Source: Pandoraea anhela (GTDB taxonomy: Bacteria > Pseudomonadota > Gammaproteobacteria > Burkholderiales > Burkholderiaceae). Taken from it: a stretch of 41,908 bases of DNA. The notes beneath the pieces were generated by a model. It did no database searches. It saw only the letters and a list, made by a program, of their open reading frames with translations, and was not told where the DNA came from. The stretch covers positions 1 to 41,908 of the forward strand of contig NZ_CABPSB010000031.1 in assembly GCF_902459655.1 (NCBI RefSeq), written 5' to 3'. Position numbers and translations under genes: made by a program. Shown piece by piece: positions 33,348-41,489 of the stretch. Each line of letters begins with the position of its first letter. The stretch's first letter is position 1.

Positions 33348-34229
33348 ATGGGGGCGCACGCTATGACCGAACCGCCCGACGTCCCGCGCGAGCAAACGCT
33401 GCAAGTGGGCGACGTGACGCTGGCCTACCGCCTGCTCGGACGCGGCACGCGACCGCTCGTCTGCATTCACGGCGTGGGGTCGTATCAGGAGGCATGGGAC
33501 GATGTGGCGGCCTTGCTGGCCGATGACTTTCGCATCCTCACTTTCGATCTGCGCGGCCATGGTCGCTCATCGCGGGTCCGGGGCCGCTACGAAATCGACG
33601 ATTTCGTCGCCGATGCGCTGGCGCTCGCGGATCACGTGGGGTTCACCACTTTCGATCTGGCGGGCTTTTCACTGGGCGGGCTGATCGCGCAACGGCTGGC
33701 GTTGTCGCATCCGGCGCGCCTGCGTCGCCTGGCGTTGCTCGCGACCGTGTCGGGCCGTACCAAAGAAGAGCGCGAGCGTGTGCTGGCACGGCTCGCCGCG
33801 TTGCAGGGCGGTGAGCGTGGCGCGCATTACGACGCGTCGCTCTCGCGCTGGCTGACGGAGGACTTTCAGGCGAAGCATCCCGAGCGCATCGCATACCTGC
33901 GCGAGCGCAATGCGCAGAACGATCCGGATTGTTATGCGTCCGCCTATCGCGTGCTGGCGGAGACCGATTTCGGTGGCTTCATCGATCAGATCCGCATGCC
34001 GACGCTCATCGTGACCGGTGAAGACGATCAGGGCTCGAACCCGCGCATGGCGCGCTTCATGCAGGAGTGCATCGTGGGCTCGCGCCTGGAGATCCTGCCG
34101 GGCATGCGGCATTCGATTCTCGTCGAGGCGGCGACGCAGGTCGCGGCACTCCTGCGCGAGTTTCTGGGGGCGGACCTCCCGGCCGTGGCGCCGCCGGGCA
34201 GCGGCGGTGGCAAGAGGAGCGCAGCATGA
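33348..34229 (+). CDS. Alpha/beta hydrolase
   Basis: A 293-residue alpha/beta-fold hydrolase with oxyanion block HGVGSYQEAW, nucleophile Ser108 in AGFSLGGLIAQ, acid residue near LIVTGEDDQGSNP and His255 in GMRHSILVEA, so the catalytic triad is complete. The general appearance is of the RutD/3-oxoadipate enol-lactonase group, which hydrolyses amides, carbamates or lactones in ring-cleavage pathways. The start may be 33348 or the in-frame ATG at 33363, which has a G-rich site eight bases upstream. The stop overlaps the NIPSNAP start as ATGA, so the two are translationally coupled. Confidence 0.87.
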   Translation: MGAHAMTEPPDVPREQTLQVGDVTLAYRLLGRGTRPLVCIHGVGSYQEAWDDVAALLADDFRILTFDLRGHGRSSRVRGRYEIDDFVADALALADHVGFTTFDLAGFSLGGLIAQRLALSHPARLRRLALLATVSGRTKEERERVLARLAALQGGERGAHYDASLSRWLTEDFQAKHPERIAYLRERNAQNDPDCYASAYRVLAETDFGGFIDQIRMPTLIVTGEDDQGSNPRMARFMQECIVGSRLEILPGMRHSILVEAATQVAALLREFLGADLPAVAPPGSGGGKRSAA

Positions 34230-34612
34230 TCGTCGAAGAGCGCATTTATCGCATTCGCAACGGTGGCATGAGTCAGTACCTGAATCTCGTGCGCACCGAA
34301 GGGTTGGCGATCCAGCAGCCCATCCTCGGGCATCTCGTCGGGTATTTCACCACGGAGATCGGGGTACTCAGTCAGGTGACACACCTTTGGGCGTATCCGA
34401 GTCTTGACGAGCGCGCGCGCCGCCGTGCGCAACTCGCGCAGGACAAGCGCTGGCAGGCGTTCATTCCGCGTCTGTCCGAATGGATCGAAACGGCCGAGAA
34501 CCGCATTCTGGTGCCGACCGATTTTTCGCCGCTCATGGCGTTCGCGCCGCAGACGGCGCCGGCAAGGGCTTCACTGGATTCCAGCGATTTCAAGGAGATT
34601 CGCCGTGACTGA
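34226..34612 (+). CDS. NIPSNAP-family protein
   Basis: A 128-residue protein with the NIPSNAP ferredoxin-like fold pattern: MIVEERIYRIRNGGMSQYL, then LGHLVGYFTTEIGVLSQVTHLWAYPSLDERARRRAQLAQD. Members are small, often dimeric and of poorly defined biochemical role, and frequently lie in degradation operons. The ATG overlaps the hydrolase stop by four bases and has GAGGAG six bases upstream. Its own end overlaps the GTG of the next ATPase gene by eight bases. That chain of overlaps ties it firmly to the hydrolase and transporter genes. Confidence 0.83.
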   Translation: MIVEERIYRIRNGGMSQYLNLVRTEGLAIQQPILGHLVGYFTTEIGVLSQVTHLWAYPSLDERARRRAQLAQDKRWQAFIPRLSEWIETAENRILVPTDFSPLMAFAPQTAPARASLDSSDFKEIRRD

Positions 34613-35663
34613 CCGACTGAGAATCGAAAACCTTTACAAGGTGTTCGCGGACAAGCCGGCGCGAGCGCTGGCCATGTTGCGCGACGGAAAACGCAAAGCC
34701 GATGTGCTCGAGACGCTGGGCCAGGTCGTGGGACTCGACGACGTCTGCCTGACGGTGCCGTCCGGTGCGATCTACATGGTCATGGGTCTCTCCGGCTCCG
34801 GCAAATCGACGCTGGCGCGCTGCATCAACCGTCTGAACGAACCGTCCGACGGTCGTATCCTGCTCGACGGCGAAGATATCTGTGCGCTCGACGAACGGGG
34901 GCTTCGCGACGTGCGCCGCAACCGCATCTCGATGGTGTTCCAGCACTTCGCGTTGCTGCCGAACCGGCGTGTCATCGAAAACGTGGAGTTCGGCCTGAAG
35001 CTGCGCGGCATGTCGGCAGCGGCGCGTCGCCGGCGTGCGGAGGAGGTGCTGAGCGTGGTCGGTCTCGCGCGCTGGGCGTACCACATGCCGCACGAACTGA
35101 GCGGTGGCATGCGCCAGCGAGTAGGGCTGGCCCGGGCATTGGCCACGGAAGCGGACGTCCTCATCATGGACGAAGCGTTCAGCGCGCTCGACCCGCTCAT
35201 CCGCACGGAAATGCAGGACGAACTGCTGCGTCTGCAACACACGCTCAACAAGACCATTCTGTTCATCACCCACGACTTTCAGGAGGCGCTCAAGCTCGGC
35301 ACGCGCATCGCGATCATGGCGGACGGACGCCTGGTGCGCGAGGGCACGCCGCAGCAGATCGTGCTCGACCCCGGCAGCGACTACGTGGCGGCGTTTACCC
35401 GCGACGTCGACCGTGCACGTCTGTTCGATGCCCGCTCGGTGATGGCGCCCGTGCCTGCGGTGCTCGCGCAATGCGACCACCGGCTGCCGTGTGTGCCGGC
35501 GGATATGCGGTTGGTGGACGTGGCGGCGCGCTTCAATACCGAGCAAACGATGGGCGTGACGGACGACGACGGCACGCTGATCGGCGTGCTGGACGTGGGG
35601 CAGTTGCTGGCTCGTATCGGAACGGCCGGCGCGACGGTCGGTGCAGGAGAACATCATGCTTAA
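34605..35663 (+). CDS. Quaternary amine ABC transporter ATP-binding protein (ProV-like)
   Basis: A 352-residue ATPase of the glycine betaine/proline importer type. Walker A GLSGSGKST is at 61-69, the signature LSGGMRQRVGLARA at 165 onward, Walker B LIMDEAFSALD at 186-196 and the H-loop His223. The N-terminal 50 residues with NLYKVFADKPARALAML are typical of ProV/OpuAA, and the C-terminal 85 residues form a CBS-like segment that in relatives senses ionic strength. The GTG start at 34605 follows AAGGAG at seven bases and overlaps the NIPSNAP stop. The stop overlaps the permease start by eight bases. It powers uptake of a betaine-like compound across the inner membrane. Confidence 0.92.
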   Translation: MTDRLRIENLYKVFADKPARALAMLRDGKRKADVLETLGQVVGLDDVCLTVPSGAIYMVMGLSGSGKSTLARCINRLNEPSDGRILLDGEDICALDERGLRDVRRNRISMVFQHFALLPNRRVIENVEFGLKLRGMSAAARRRRAEEVLSVVGLARWAYHMPHELSGGMRQRVGLARALATEADVLIMDEAFSALDPLIRTEMQDELLRLQHTLNKTILFITHDFQEALKLGTRIAIMADGRLVREGTPQQIVLDPGSDYVAAFTRDVDRARLFDARSVMAPVPAVLAQCDHRLPCVPADMRLVDVAARFNTEQTMGVTDDDGTLIGVLDVGQLLARIGTAGATVGAGEHHA

Positions 35664-36627
35664 TATGGACGGCATCAAGGCGGATCAACTCGCAGTCTTT
35701 CCCTTCGATCAGTGGATTCAGGAGGGCGTGCAGTGGATGGCGCTGCATATGCGTCCGCTGTTCCTCGTCATCAAATGGCCGGTCGAGCGCTTGCTGACCT
35801 TCAACGACAGTGTGTTTCACGCCGCGCCGTTCCCGGTGATGGTCCTGATCGCATTTCTGTTGTGCTGGCGACTGGCCAGCCTCGGCGTTGCGGTGTTCAG
35901 CGCCATCGTCTTCGTGGCGATCGCCATGCTCGGCGTATGGAGCGAGGCGATGACGACGCTCTCGCTGATCATGACCGCCATCCTCTTCTGCGCGCTCATC
36001 GGCATACCCATCGGCATCTGGAGCGCGCGCAGCGAACGGGTGTGGCTCGTGGTGCGCCCGGTGCTCGACATCATGCAGACGACACCGACATTCGTGTATC
36101 TGGTGCCGGTGGTGATGCTGTTCGGCGTGGGCAATGTGCCGGGTGAAGTGGCCGTGGTGACGGCGGCGATGCCGCCACTCATACGCTTCACGCATCTGGG
36201 CATTCGCATGGTCGAGCATGAAATCGTCGAAGCCGGTCTCGCGTTCGGTGCGGACAAGCGTCAGTTGCTGTGGGAAGTGCAATTGCCGCTGGCGGTGCCG
36301 ACGATTCTCGGCGGTCTGAACCAGACCGTGCTCACGGCGATGGTGATGTCGGTCGTGGTGGCCATGATCGGCGCGGAGGGGCTTGGGCTCGTGGTGTTGC
36401 AGGGGCTGGGACGTCTCGATGTGGGGCGCGCGGCCGTCGGCGGCATCGCCATCGTGTTGCTCGCGATGATGCTCGATCGTTTCACGCAAAAGCTCGCTCG
36501 CACGAAGCCGCGCGATCAGCAGACGTTCCGCGCCGTCATCTCGCGGCTGTTTCGCGGAGAGCGCCAGGCTGGGGGCGACGTGGGAGGCAATGTGCCGCCG
36601 ACGGCGCGCGCGGCGGACGCGCCGTGA
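35656..36627 (+). CDS. Quaternary amine ABC transporter permease (ProW-like)
   Basis: A 323-residue inner-membrane permease with about seven hydrophobic segments. The EAA loop that contacts the ATPase is visible as EAGLAFGADKRQLLWEVQLPLAVPTILGG, and TPTFVYLVPVVMLFGVGNVPG is a typical ProW block. The ATG at 35656 follows AGGAG at six bases and overlaps the ATPase stop. The start at 35641 is rejected for lack of a site. The last 45 residues are polar and Arg/Ala-rich. A 200-base gap without a gene separates it from the binding-protein gene. Confidence 0.92.
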   Translation: MLNMDGIKADQLAVFPFDQWIQEGVQWMALHMRPLFLVIKWPVERLLTFNDSVFHAAPFPVMVLIAFLLCWRLASLGVAVFSAIVFVAIAMLGVWSEAMTTLSLIMTAILFCALIGIPIGIWSARSERVWLVVRPVLDIMQTTPTFVYLVPVVMLFGVGNVPGEVAVVTAAMPPLIRFTHLGIRMVEHEIVEAGLAFGADKRQLLWEVQLPLAVPTILGGLNQTVLTAMVMSVVVAMIGAEGLGLVVLQGLGRLDVGRAAVGGIAIVLLAMMLDRFTQKLARTKPRDQQTFRAVISRLFRGERQAGGDVGGNVPPTARAADAP

Positions 36628-36827
36628 CGTCGCCCGCCGACATTGATACATCGCGGGTTTTCGTCGCCACGTTTTGACGCACCGTGTTGAGTTGCAACGC
36701 GTTTGGCAGTACCGCAGCACCGGTCACGACGATGATGTCGCGGGCCGGCACCCGTGCCCGCAGGCGGACGTCCGGCGGGCCGATAACTCGACGATCGGAA
36801 AGATCGAACAAGTCTTGGAGAGCAGCA

Positions 36828-37859
36828 ATGAAAGGATTTGCAAAGGCGATCGCCTCGTTCACGCTTTCGCTGGTCGCAGCGGGCGCGACAGGCATGGTGA
36901 GCGCGCAGACGCTTCCGGGCACGGGAAAGACGATTCGTTATGCGCAGAGCGACAGCTTCGGCGGTAACTACGTTGTCGCCCAGATTGTCTCGAAGGCGTT
37001 CAAGGGGCTGGGCTACGACGTCAAGCTCAGCACGATGAACACGACGCTGTTCTTCCAGGCCGTGGCGCAAGGCGATATCGATCTCGCCACCGATGTGAAC
37101 TTCCCGCAGCGCGAACCGGGTTTCCGTGCCGTGGCGGCGCAGGCCATGATCGTCGGTTCGGGGCTGATTTCGGGCGACGGCATCAACGGCTATCTGATCG
37201 ACAAGAAGACGGCGCAGCAGTATCACATCACCAGTCTCGAACAGATGAAGGATCCGAAGATCGCCGGGCTTTTCGGCAAGGACGGCAAGGCTGAGCTGAT
37301 CAGTTGCGATCCGGGCTGGAGTTGCGGCGACGTTGTGGACTATCAGATCGACAAGTTCGGTCTGAAGCAGACAGTCAAGGCGGTGCGCGGCAAGTATGAA
37401 GCGCTGATGGTCGAGGCGGTGACGAAGGTGAGGCAGGGCAAGCCGGCGTTCTTTTACGCGTGGAGTCCGTCCTGGGTGACGAACGCGCTCGTGCCGGGTG
37501 TGGACGTGGTGTGGCTGCCGACACCCGCCGATGCGCTGCCGCCGAACGTACCGAACAAGGGCTCGGCGCTCGTGAACAACGTGGAGGGATGCGCGGGCGG
37601 CGCGAACCCGTGCCGCATGGCGATGGCGTCGTGGAACTGGGGATCGGTGGCGAATAAGCAGTTCATCGCCGCGAATCCGGCCGCCAAGGCGCTGATCGAG
37701 CAAATCCATTTCCCTGGCAAGACGTGGTCTCAGTGGGAAGCGGTCATCAGCAAGGAAGGCGGTTCGCCCGCGCTGATTACGAAACTGTCGGACGAATGGA
37801 TCGCCGCCAACAAGGCGCAGATGGATCAGTGGGTGGCAACGGCGGCCAAGGCGAAGTGA
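36828..37859 (+). CDS. Periplasmic betaine/quaternary amine-binding protein (ProX-like)
   Basis: A 343-residue OpuAC/ProX-type solute-binding protein. MKGFAKAIASFTLSLVAAGA followed by a VSA cleavage site after residue 26 is a Sec signal peptide. The mature part has RYAQSDSFGGNYVVAQIVSKAF and tryptophan/tyrosine positions in CDPGWSCG and FFYAWSPSWV that suggest an aromatic cage for a cationic ligand; two pairs of cysteines (CDPGWSC, CAGGANPC) could form disulfides. GGAG lies seven bases before the ATG. It delivers the substrate to the ProVW-like pair. The ligand could be an N-methylated heterocycle or an aliphatic betaine; sequence alone does not decide. Confidence 0.92.
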   Translation: MKGFAKAIASFTLSLVAAGATGMVSAQTLPGTGKTIRYAQSDSFGGNYVVAQIVSKAFKGLGYDVKLSTMNTTLFFQAVAQGDIDLATDVNFPQREPGFRAVAAQAMIVGSGLISGDGINGYLIDKKTAQQYHITSLEQMKDPKIAGLFGKDGKAELISCDPGWSCGDVVDYQIDKFGLKQTVKAVRGKYEALMVEAVTKVRQGKPAFFYAWSPSWVTNALVPGVDVVWLPTPADALPPNVPNKGSALVNNVEGCAGGANPCRMAMASWNWGSVANKQFIAANPAAKALIEQIHFPGKTWSQWEAVISKEGGSPALITKLSDEWIAANKAQMDQWVATAAKAK

Positions 37860-37873
37860 TCGGAGGATACGTG

Positions 37874-38248
37874 ATGAACCCGGAACTGTTCGAGAAAGGG
37901 CTGAAGACGCGCCGTGAGGTACTGGGCAGCGAATACGTGGACAAATCGATGGCGTCGGCGGACGCCTTCAACCGGCCGATGCAGGAACTGGTGACGACGT
38001 ATTGCTGGGGCGAGATATGGAATCGGCCGGGGCTCGACCGTCGCACGCGAAGCCTGCTCAATCTGGGCATGCTCACAGTGCTGAACCGTCCGCATGAGTT
38101 GAAGCTGCATGTGCGGGGAGCGCTGACCAACGGCGTGACGAAAGAGGAAATCGCCGAGGTGTTTCTGCAAGCGGCGATCTACGCCGGCGTGCCGGCGGCG
38201 ATCGACAGCTTCCGTGTGGCGCGGGAGGTGTTCGACGCGCAGGCGTAG
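37874..38248 (+). CDS. Carboxymuconolactone decarboxylase family protein
   Basis: A 124-residue CMD-family protein close to the PcaC form: GLKTRREVLGSEYVDKSM, CWGEIWNRPGLDRRTRSLLNLGML, HELKLHVRGALTNGVTKEEIAEVFLQAAIYAGVPAA. The AhpD-type CxxC is absent, so a peroxidase role is unlikely; decarboxylation or isomerisation of a lactone-like intermediate fits the family. GGAGG lies seven bases before the ATG, 14 bases after the binding-protein stop, so it is in the same transcript. It is the last gene of the plus-strand run and is followed by a hairpin. Confidence 0.9.
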   Translation: MNPELFEKGLKTRREVLGSEYVDKSMASADAFNRPMQELVTTYCWGEIWNRPGLDRRTRSLLNLGMLTVLNRPHELKLHVRGALTNGVTKEEIAEVFLQAAIYAGVPAAIDSFRVAREVFDAQA

Positions 38249-38263
38249 TCTGGAACGTTGGCG

Positions 38264-38291
38264 CGCGACGGCGTTTGCTGGCGCCGTCGCG
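38264..38291 (+). terminator. Hairpin between convergent gene ends
   Basis: Bases 38264-38273 and 38282-38291 form a perfect 10-bp GC-rich stem with an 8-base loop, 15 bases after the CMD-family stop and 44 bases before the stop of the XapX gene on the other strand. A weak T-rich run follows on the plus strand. It probably ends the long catabolic transcript. Confidence 0.55.
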
Positions 38292-38335
38292 ATGCCTTGT
38301 TGCGCCTCGCGGCTGCTGCGCACGGCAAATGCGGC

Positions 38336-38617
38336 TCAAGCCTTCGGTGCGTCGGTCGGTTTTTCCGTGTCTGCCGCCTTCGCCACCGGTCCCGGCAAGC
38401 CGGTGATCTTCGGTATGCACTCGCGATGAAACCAGACGAGGTTGACCGGCTCACCTGCGAGCAGACGTTTCACCGGCGGCACGACCTGTTCGCCGATCAG
38501 CATGCCGAGCAGACCGATCAGGGCGACTGCCGGCGGCGCCGGTGAGCGCACGCCGAGACCGCCGTAAATGATGCCGACGAGCACGCCGACGGCAAGCGAT
38601 ACGAGATAAAGCTTCAT
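38336..38617 (-). CDS. XapX-domain small membrane protein
   Basis: A 93-residue protein with two predicted membrane helices (LYLVSLAVGVLVGIIYGGLGV and PAVALIGLLGMLIGEQVVP) separated by the RSPAPP turn that defines the XapX domain, and a polar C-terminal tail. Family function is unknown. GGAG lies seven bases before the ATG at 38617, which is 26 bases after the amidohydrolase stop, so the two genes share a transcript. Confidence 0.85.
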   Translation of the reverse strand: MKLYLVSLAVGVLVGIIYGGLGVRSPAPPAVALIGLLGMLIGEQVVPPVKRLLAGEPVNLVWFHRECIPKITGLPGPVAKAADTEKPTDAPKA

Positions 38618-38643
38618 CGCGATTCTCCAGATCGGGCGGACGA

Positions 38644-40497
38644 TCAGAACGCCCAGCACGAGCAGCCGAGCGCACCCCAGAAGCCGCTCTCATCGGCCGC
38701 CGGAACGTTCGATGCCCACGCCTTGGCATGCCCGTGGCCGTGCACGCCGCACGCCGTTGCACAGGCACAATTCACGCTCACGTTCAGCACTTGCGGCCCG
38801 CGCGGGGAGTAGCCGACGCTGTGACGCGCCGGCGACCAGTCCGGCATCGCCGGCGGCAGCACCGGGGCGTGGCTGCCGAACTCGCCGTCGCCGTACACGA
38901 CCTTGCCGCCAAGCAGCGTGAGTACGGAGGTGATGTCCTGAATGTCGTCCTCCGGCACGCGAAAGTAATCCGCCGAGAGTACCGCCAGATCGGCCAGTTG
39001 CCCGACCTTTATCTGGCCCTTCTTGCCGACTTCGGACGAGAACCACGTATTCGCTTCCGTCCACAGACGCAGCGCCTCATCGCGATCGAGCAGGCTCCCC
39101 GGTGCGGCCATCCGCAGCCCGCCGACCGTCTTGCCTGTCACCAGCCAGTACAGCGAGACCCACGGGTTGTAAGAGGCGACGCGCGTGGCGTCCGTGCCCG
39201 CGCCGACTTTCACGCCGCGCTCCAGCATGCGGCGCACCGGCGGTGTGGCTTCTGCCGCTTTCGCGCCATAGCGCTCCACGAAGTATTCCCCCTGATATGC
39301 CATGCGATGCTGCACGGCGATGCCCCCGCCAAGCGCCGCAATCCGATCGATGTTGCGGTCGCTGATGGTCTCCGCGTGATCGAAGAACCAGTGCAGGCCG
39401 TCGAACGGTACCTCCCTGGCGACCTTTTCATAGACGTCGAGTGCCCGGGAGATGGTCTCGTCGTACGTCGCATGCAGGCGCCACGGCCAGCGGTTCTCCG
39501 CCAGCAGGCGCACGATCGGCGCCAGATCGTCTTCCATCGAGTCAGGCATCTCGGGCCGCGCGACGCGGAAGTCCTCGAAGTCGGCAGCGGTGTACACCAG
39601 CATTTCGCCTGCGCCGTTGTGGCGATAGAGGTCGTCACCCTGTCCGGGGCGAACCTGCTTGACCCACTGACTGAAGTCTGCGAGTTCGGCCTTCGGTTTT
39701 TGCGTGAAGAGGTTGTACGCGAGACGCACCGTCAAATGTCCCTCGCGATGCAGTTCCTCGATGATGCCGTAGTCCTCCGGGTAGTTCTGAAAGCCGCCGC
39801 CCGCGTCGATCACGCCCGTTACGCCGAGCCGGTTCACCTCGCGCATGAAATGGCGCGTGGAGTTCTTCTGGTACTCCGGCGGCAGCTTCGGGCCCTTGGC
39901 GAGCGTGGCGTAGAGAAGGGTCGCGTTGGGTTTGGCCAGCAGCAGGCCGGTGGGATTGCCCGCCGCGTCGCGCACGATCTCGCCGCCCGGCGGGTTGGGC
40001 GTGTCCTTCGTGTAGCCGACGGTGCGCAACGCCGCGCCGTTGAGGATTGCGCGGTCGTACAGGTGGAGGATGAACACCGGTGTATCGGGGGCGATGGCGT
40101 TCAGCTCGTCGATGGTCGGCAGACGCTTCTCCGCGAACTGATGTTCCGTGAAGCCCCCGACGACCCGGACCCATTGCGGCGCGGGCGTTCGGTCGACCTG
40201 CGCCTTGAGCATGCGCATGGCGTCCGCCAGGGAGCGCACGCCGTCCCAGCGAAGCTCCATGTTGTAGTTCAGGCCGCCACGAATAATGTGCATATGGCTG
40301 TCGATCAGCCCCGGAATGACGCGACGGCCCTTCAGGTCGATGACTTGCGTTTGCGGGCCGGCAAGGCGCATCACGTCGTCGCGCGTGCCCACGGCGGTGA
40401 ACGTTGCGCCGGTGAGCGCGACGGCGTCGGCCTGCGGGTTGGCGCGGTCGAGTGTGGTGAACTTGCCGTTGACCAGAATGAGGTCGGGAGTGGTCAT
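38644..40497 (-). CDS. Amidohydrolase family protein, YtcJ-like, with Cys/His-rich tail
   Basis: A 617-residue metal-dependent hydrolase. The HMH metal motif appears in IPGLIDSHMHIIRGG, and later metal or catalytic positions in RLHATYDET, HWFFDHAETISDRN and GAGTDATRVASYNPW, with the C-terminal composite domain (VGQLADLAVLSADYF). YtcJ-like enzymes hydrolyse amides, carbamates or formamides. GGAG lies six bases before the ATG. The last 45 residues are unusual: NCACATAC, then HGHGH and finally CSCW, so five cysteines and three histidines lie in a tail beyond the usual end of the family. The gene is divergent from the LuxR-type regulator across 311 bases. Confidence 0.88.
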   Translation of the reverse strand: MTTPDLILVNGKFTTLDRANPQADAVALTGATFTAVGTRDDVMRLAGPQTQVIDLKGRRVIPGLIDSHMHIIRGGLNYNMELRWDGVRSLADAMRMLKAQVDRTPAPQWVRVVGGFTEHQFAEKRLPTIDELNAIAPDTPVFILHLYDRAILNGAALRTVGYTKDTPNPPGGEIVRDAAGNPTGLLLAKPNATLLYATLAKGPKLPPEYQKNSTRHFMREVNRLGVTGVIDAGGGFQNYPEDYGIIEELHREGHLTVRLAYNLFTQKPKAELADFSQWVKQVRPGQGDDLYRHNGAGEMLVYTAADFEDFRVARPEMPDSMEDDLAPIVRLLAENRWPWRLHATYDETISRALDVYEKVAREVPFDGLHWFFDHAETISDRNIDRIAALGGGIAVQHRMAYQGEYFVERYGAKAAEATPPVRRMLERGVKVGAGTDATRVASYNPWVSLYWLVTGKTVGGLRMAAPGSLLDRDEALRLWTEANTWFSSEVGKKGQIKVGQLADLAVLSADYFRVPEDDIQDITSVLTLLGGKVVYGDGEFGSHAPVLPPAMPDWSPARHSVGYSPRGPQVLNVSVNCACATACGVHGHGHAKAWASNVPAADESGFWGALGCSCWAF

Positions 40498-40808
40498 GGG
40501 AGGCTCCGGAGGAAGGCGGGCAGGGTGGCCGGGCAGAATCAGGGCATCGGGGATTCAGGTAAGGCTTCGGTGAGGCGACGTCTGCATGGCCGAAACGATC
40601 TGGCAACGATCTGGCAGCGTATGTCGCTCGTCATGCGCCCACTATCGTCTTTTCGTATTAGCGCCGGAATGCCTTGCAGGACGGGGCTCACGAGAACGAC
40701 GGCTGGGCGTGGCGTGCCTATCTGTAGGCAAGGTTGTGCTTTGGGGGGAGGGTGAAGGTGACATGACTGACGTATACTCTGGCTCACCGAACCCTTACAT
40801 CGCATTGC
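40498..40808. other. 311-base divergent intergenic region
   Basis: No gene is seen between the amidohydrolase and the LuxR-type regulator. It contains an 11-bp tandem repeat at 40595-40616 and a -10-like TATACT at 40773-40778 reading toward the regulator, for which I find no good -35 element. The regulator start has no Shine-Dalgarno, so a very short leader is possible. Confidence 0.5.
40595..40616. repeat. 11-bp tandem repeat, two copies
   Basis: ACGATCTGGCA occurs at 40595-40605 and 40606-40616, inside the divergent control region about 100 bases before the amidohydrolase start codon. It may be a pair of protein-binding sites one helical turn apart, or a slippage product. Confidence 0.75.
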
Positions 40809-41489
40809 ATGAACGCGCTTGCGGACAGCGACCTCGCAACCGTCTACGTCGTCGACCATGACCCTGTGGAGACAGATGCGCTTTGCGCCTATTTGGGCGA
40901 CGCGGGCCTGCGCGCACTCGGTTTTCCTTGTGCGCAGTCGTTCCTCGCGAACGCGCGCGGCGCCGGACCCGGCTGTCTCGTGGTGCACGCCGACCTCGGG
41001 ATATGTGGCGGCGGCCTGGCGCTGCAAGATACGCTTGCCGCCATGCGCGATCCCATTCCCGTGGTGCTCATCACTGATCGTGCTGACGTGACGACGGGCG
41101 TGCGCGGCATGAAGGCGGGGGCGATCGATTTCCTCACGAAGCCGTTTCCGAGTTCGGTGCTGCTCGATGCGGTCGGTGCGGCGCTGGCGCAGGACCGGCA
41201 GCGTCTGGGACGTGAGCGGGCCAGCATCGACATGATCGAGCGTGCTCAGCGTCTGTCGCAGCGCGAGCGTGAAGTCATGGCGCTCGTCGCGGCGGGGCGA
41301 ATGAACAAGCATATTGCGGATGAACTCGGCATCAGCGAAGTCACCGTGAAGATCCATCGCGGCAATGCGATGCGCAAGATGGAAGCGCGTTCCTTTGCGG
41401 ATCTCGTCATCATGGCGCATAAGCTGGGCATGACCTCACCCGCGCTCTATCACGGCGCGATCGGCAGGCATCGGCGCGAGAGCGCCTAG
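40809..41489 (+). CDS. FixJ/LuxR-type response regulator with degenerate receiver
   Basis: A 226-residue protein. Residues 10-130 are a receiver-like domain and residues 145-210 a LuxR helix-turn-helix (LSQREREVMALVAAGRMNKHIADELGISEVTVKIHRGNAMRKM). The receiver aligns well with FixJ (MKAGAIDFLTKPF; Thr89 and Lys111 kept) but the phosphoacceptor position in GCLVVHADLG is His60 instead of Asp, and one of the acidic pair in VVDHD is His17. Phosphorylation in the normal way is therefore unlikely. No histidine kinase gene is in the window. It is divergent from the amidohydrolase/XapX pair and may control it. Confidence 0.85.
   Translation: MNALADSDLATVYVVDHDPVETDALCAYLGDAGLRALGFPCAQSFLANARGAGPGCLVVHADLGICGGGLALQDTLAAMRDPIPVVLITDRADVTTGVRGMKAGAIDFLTKPFPSSVLLDAVGAALAQDRQRLGRERASIDMIERAQRLSQREREVMALVAAGRMNKHIADELGISEVTVKIHRGNAMRKMEARSFADLVIMAHKLGMTSPALYHGAIGRHRRESA

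Noticed and set aside
36628-36827. Possible coding content in the 200-base gap between permease and binding-protein genes
   Set aside because: The open frame upstream of the signal peptide is Arg/Ser/Thr-rich and unlike the family N-terminus; the ATG at 36828 has a good ribosome binding site.
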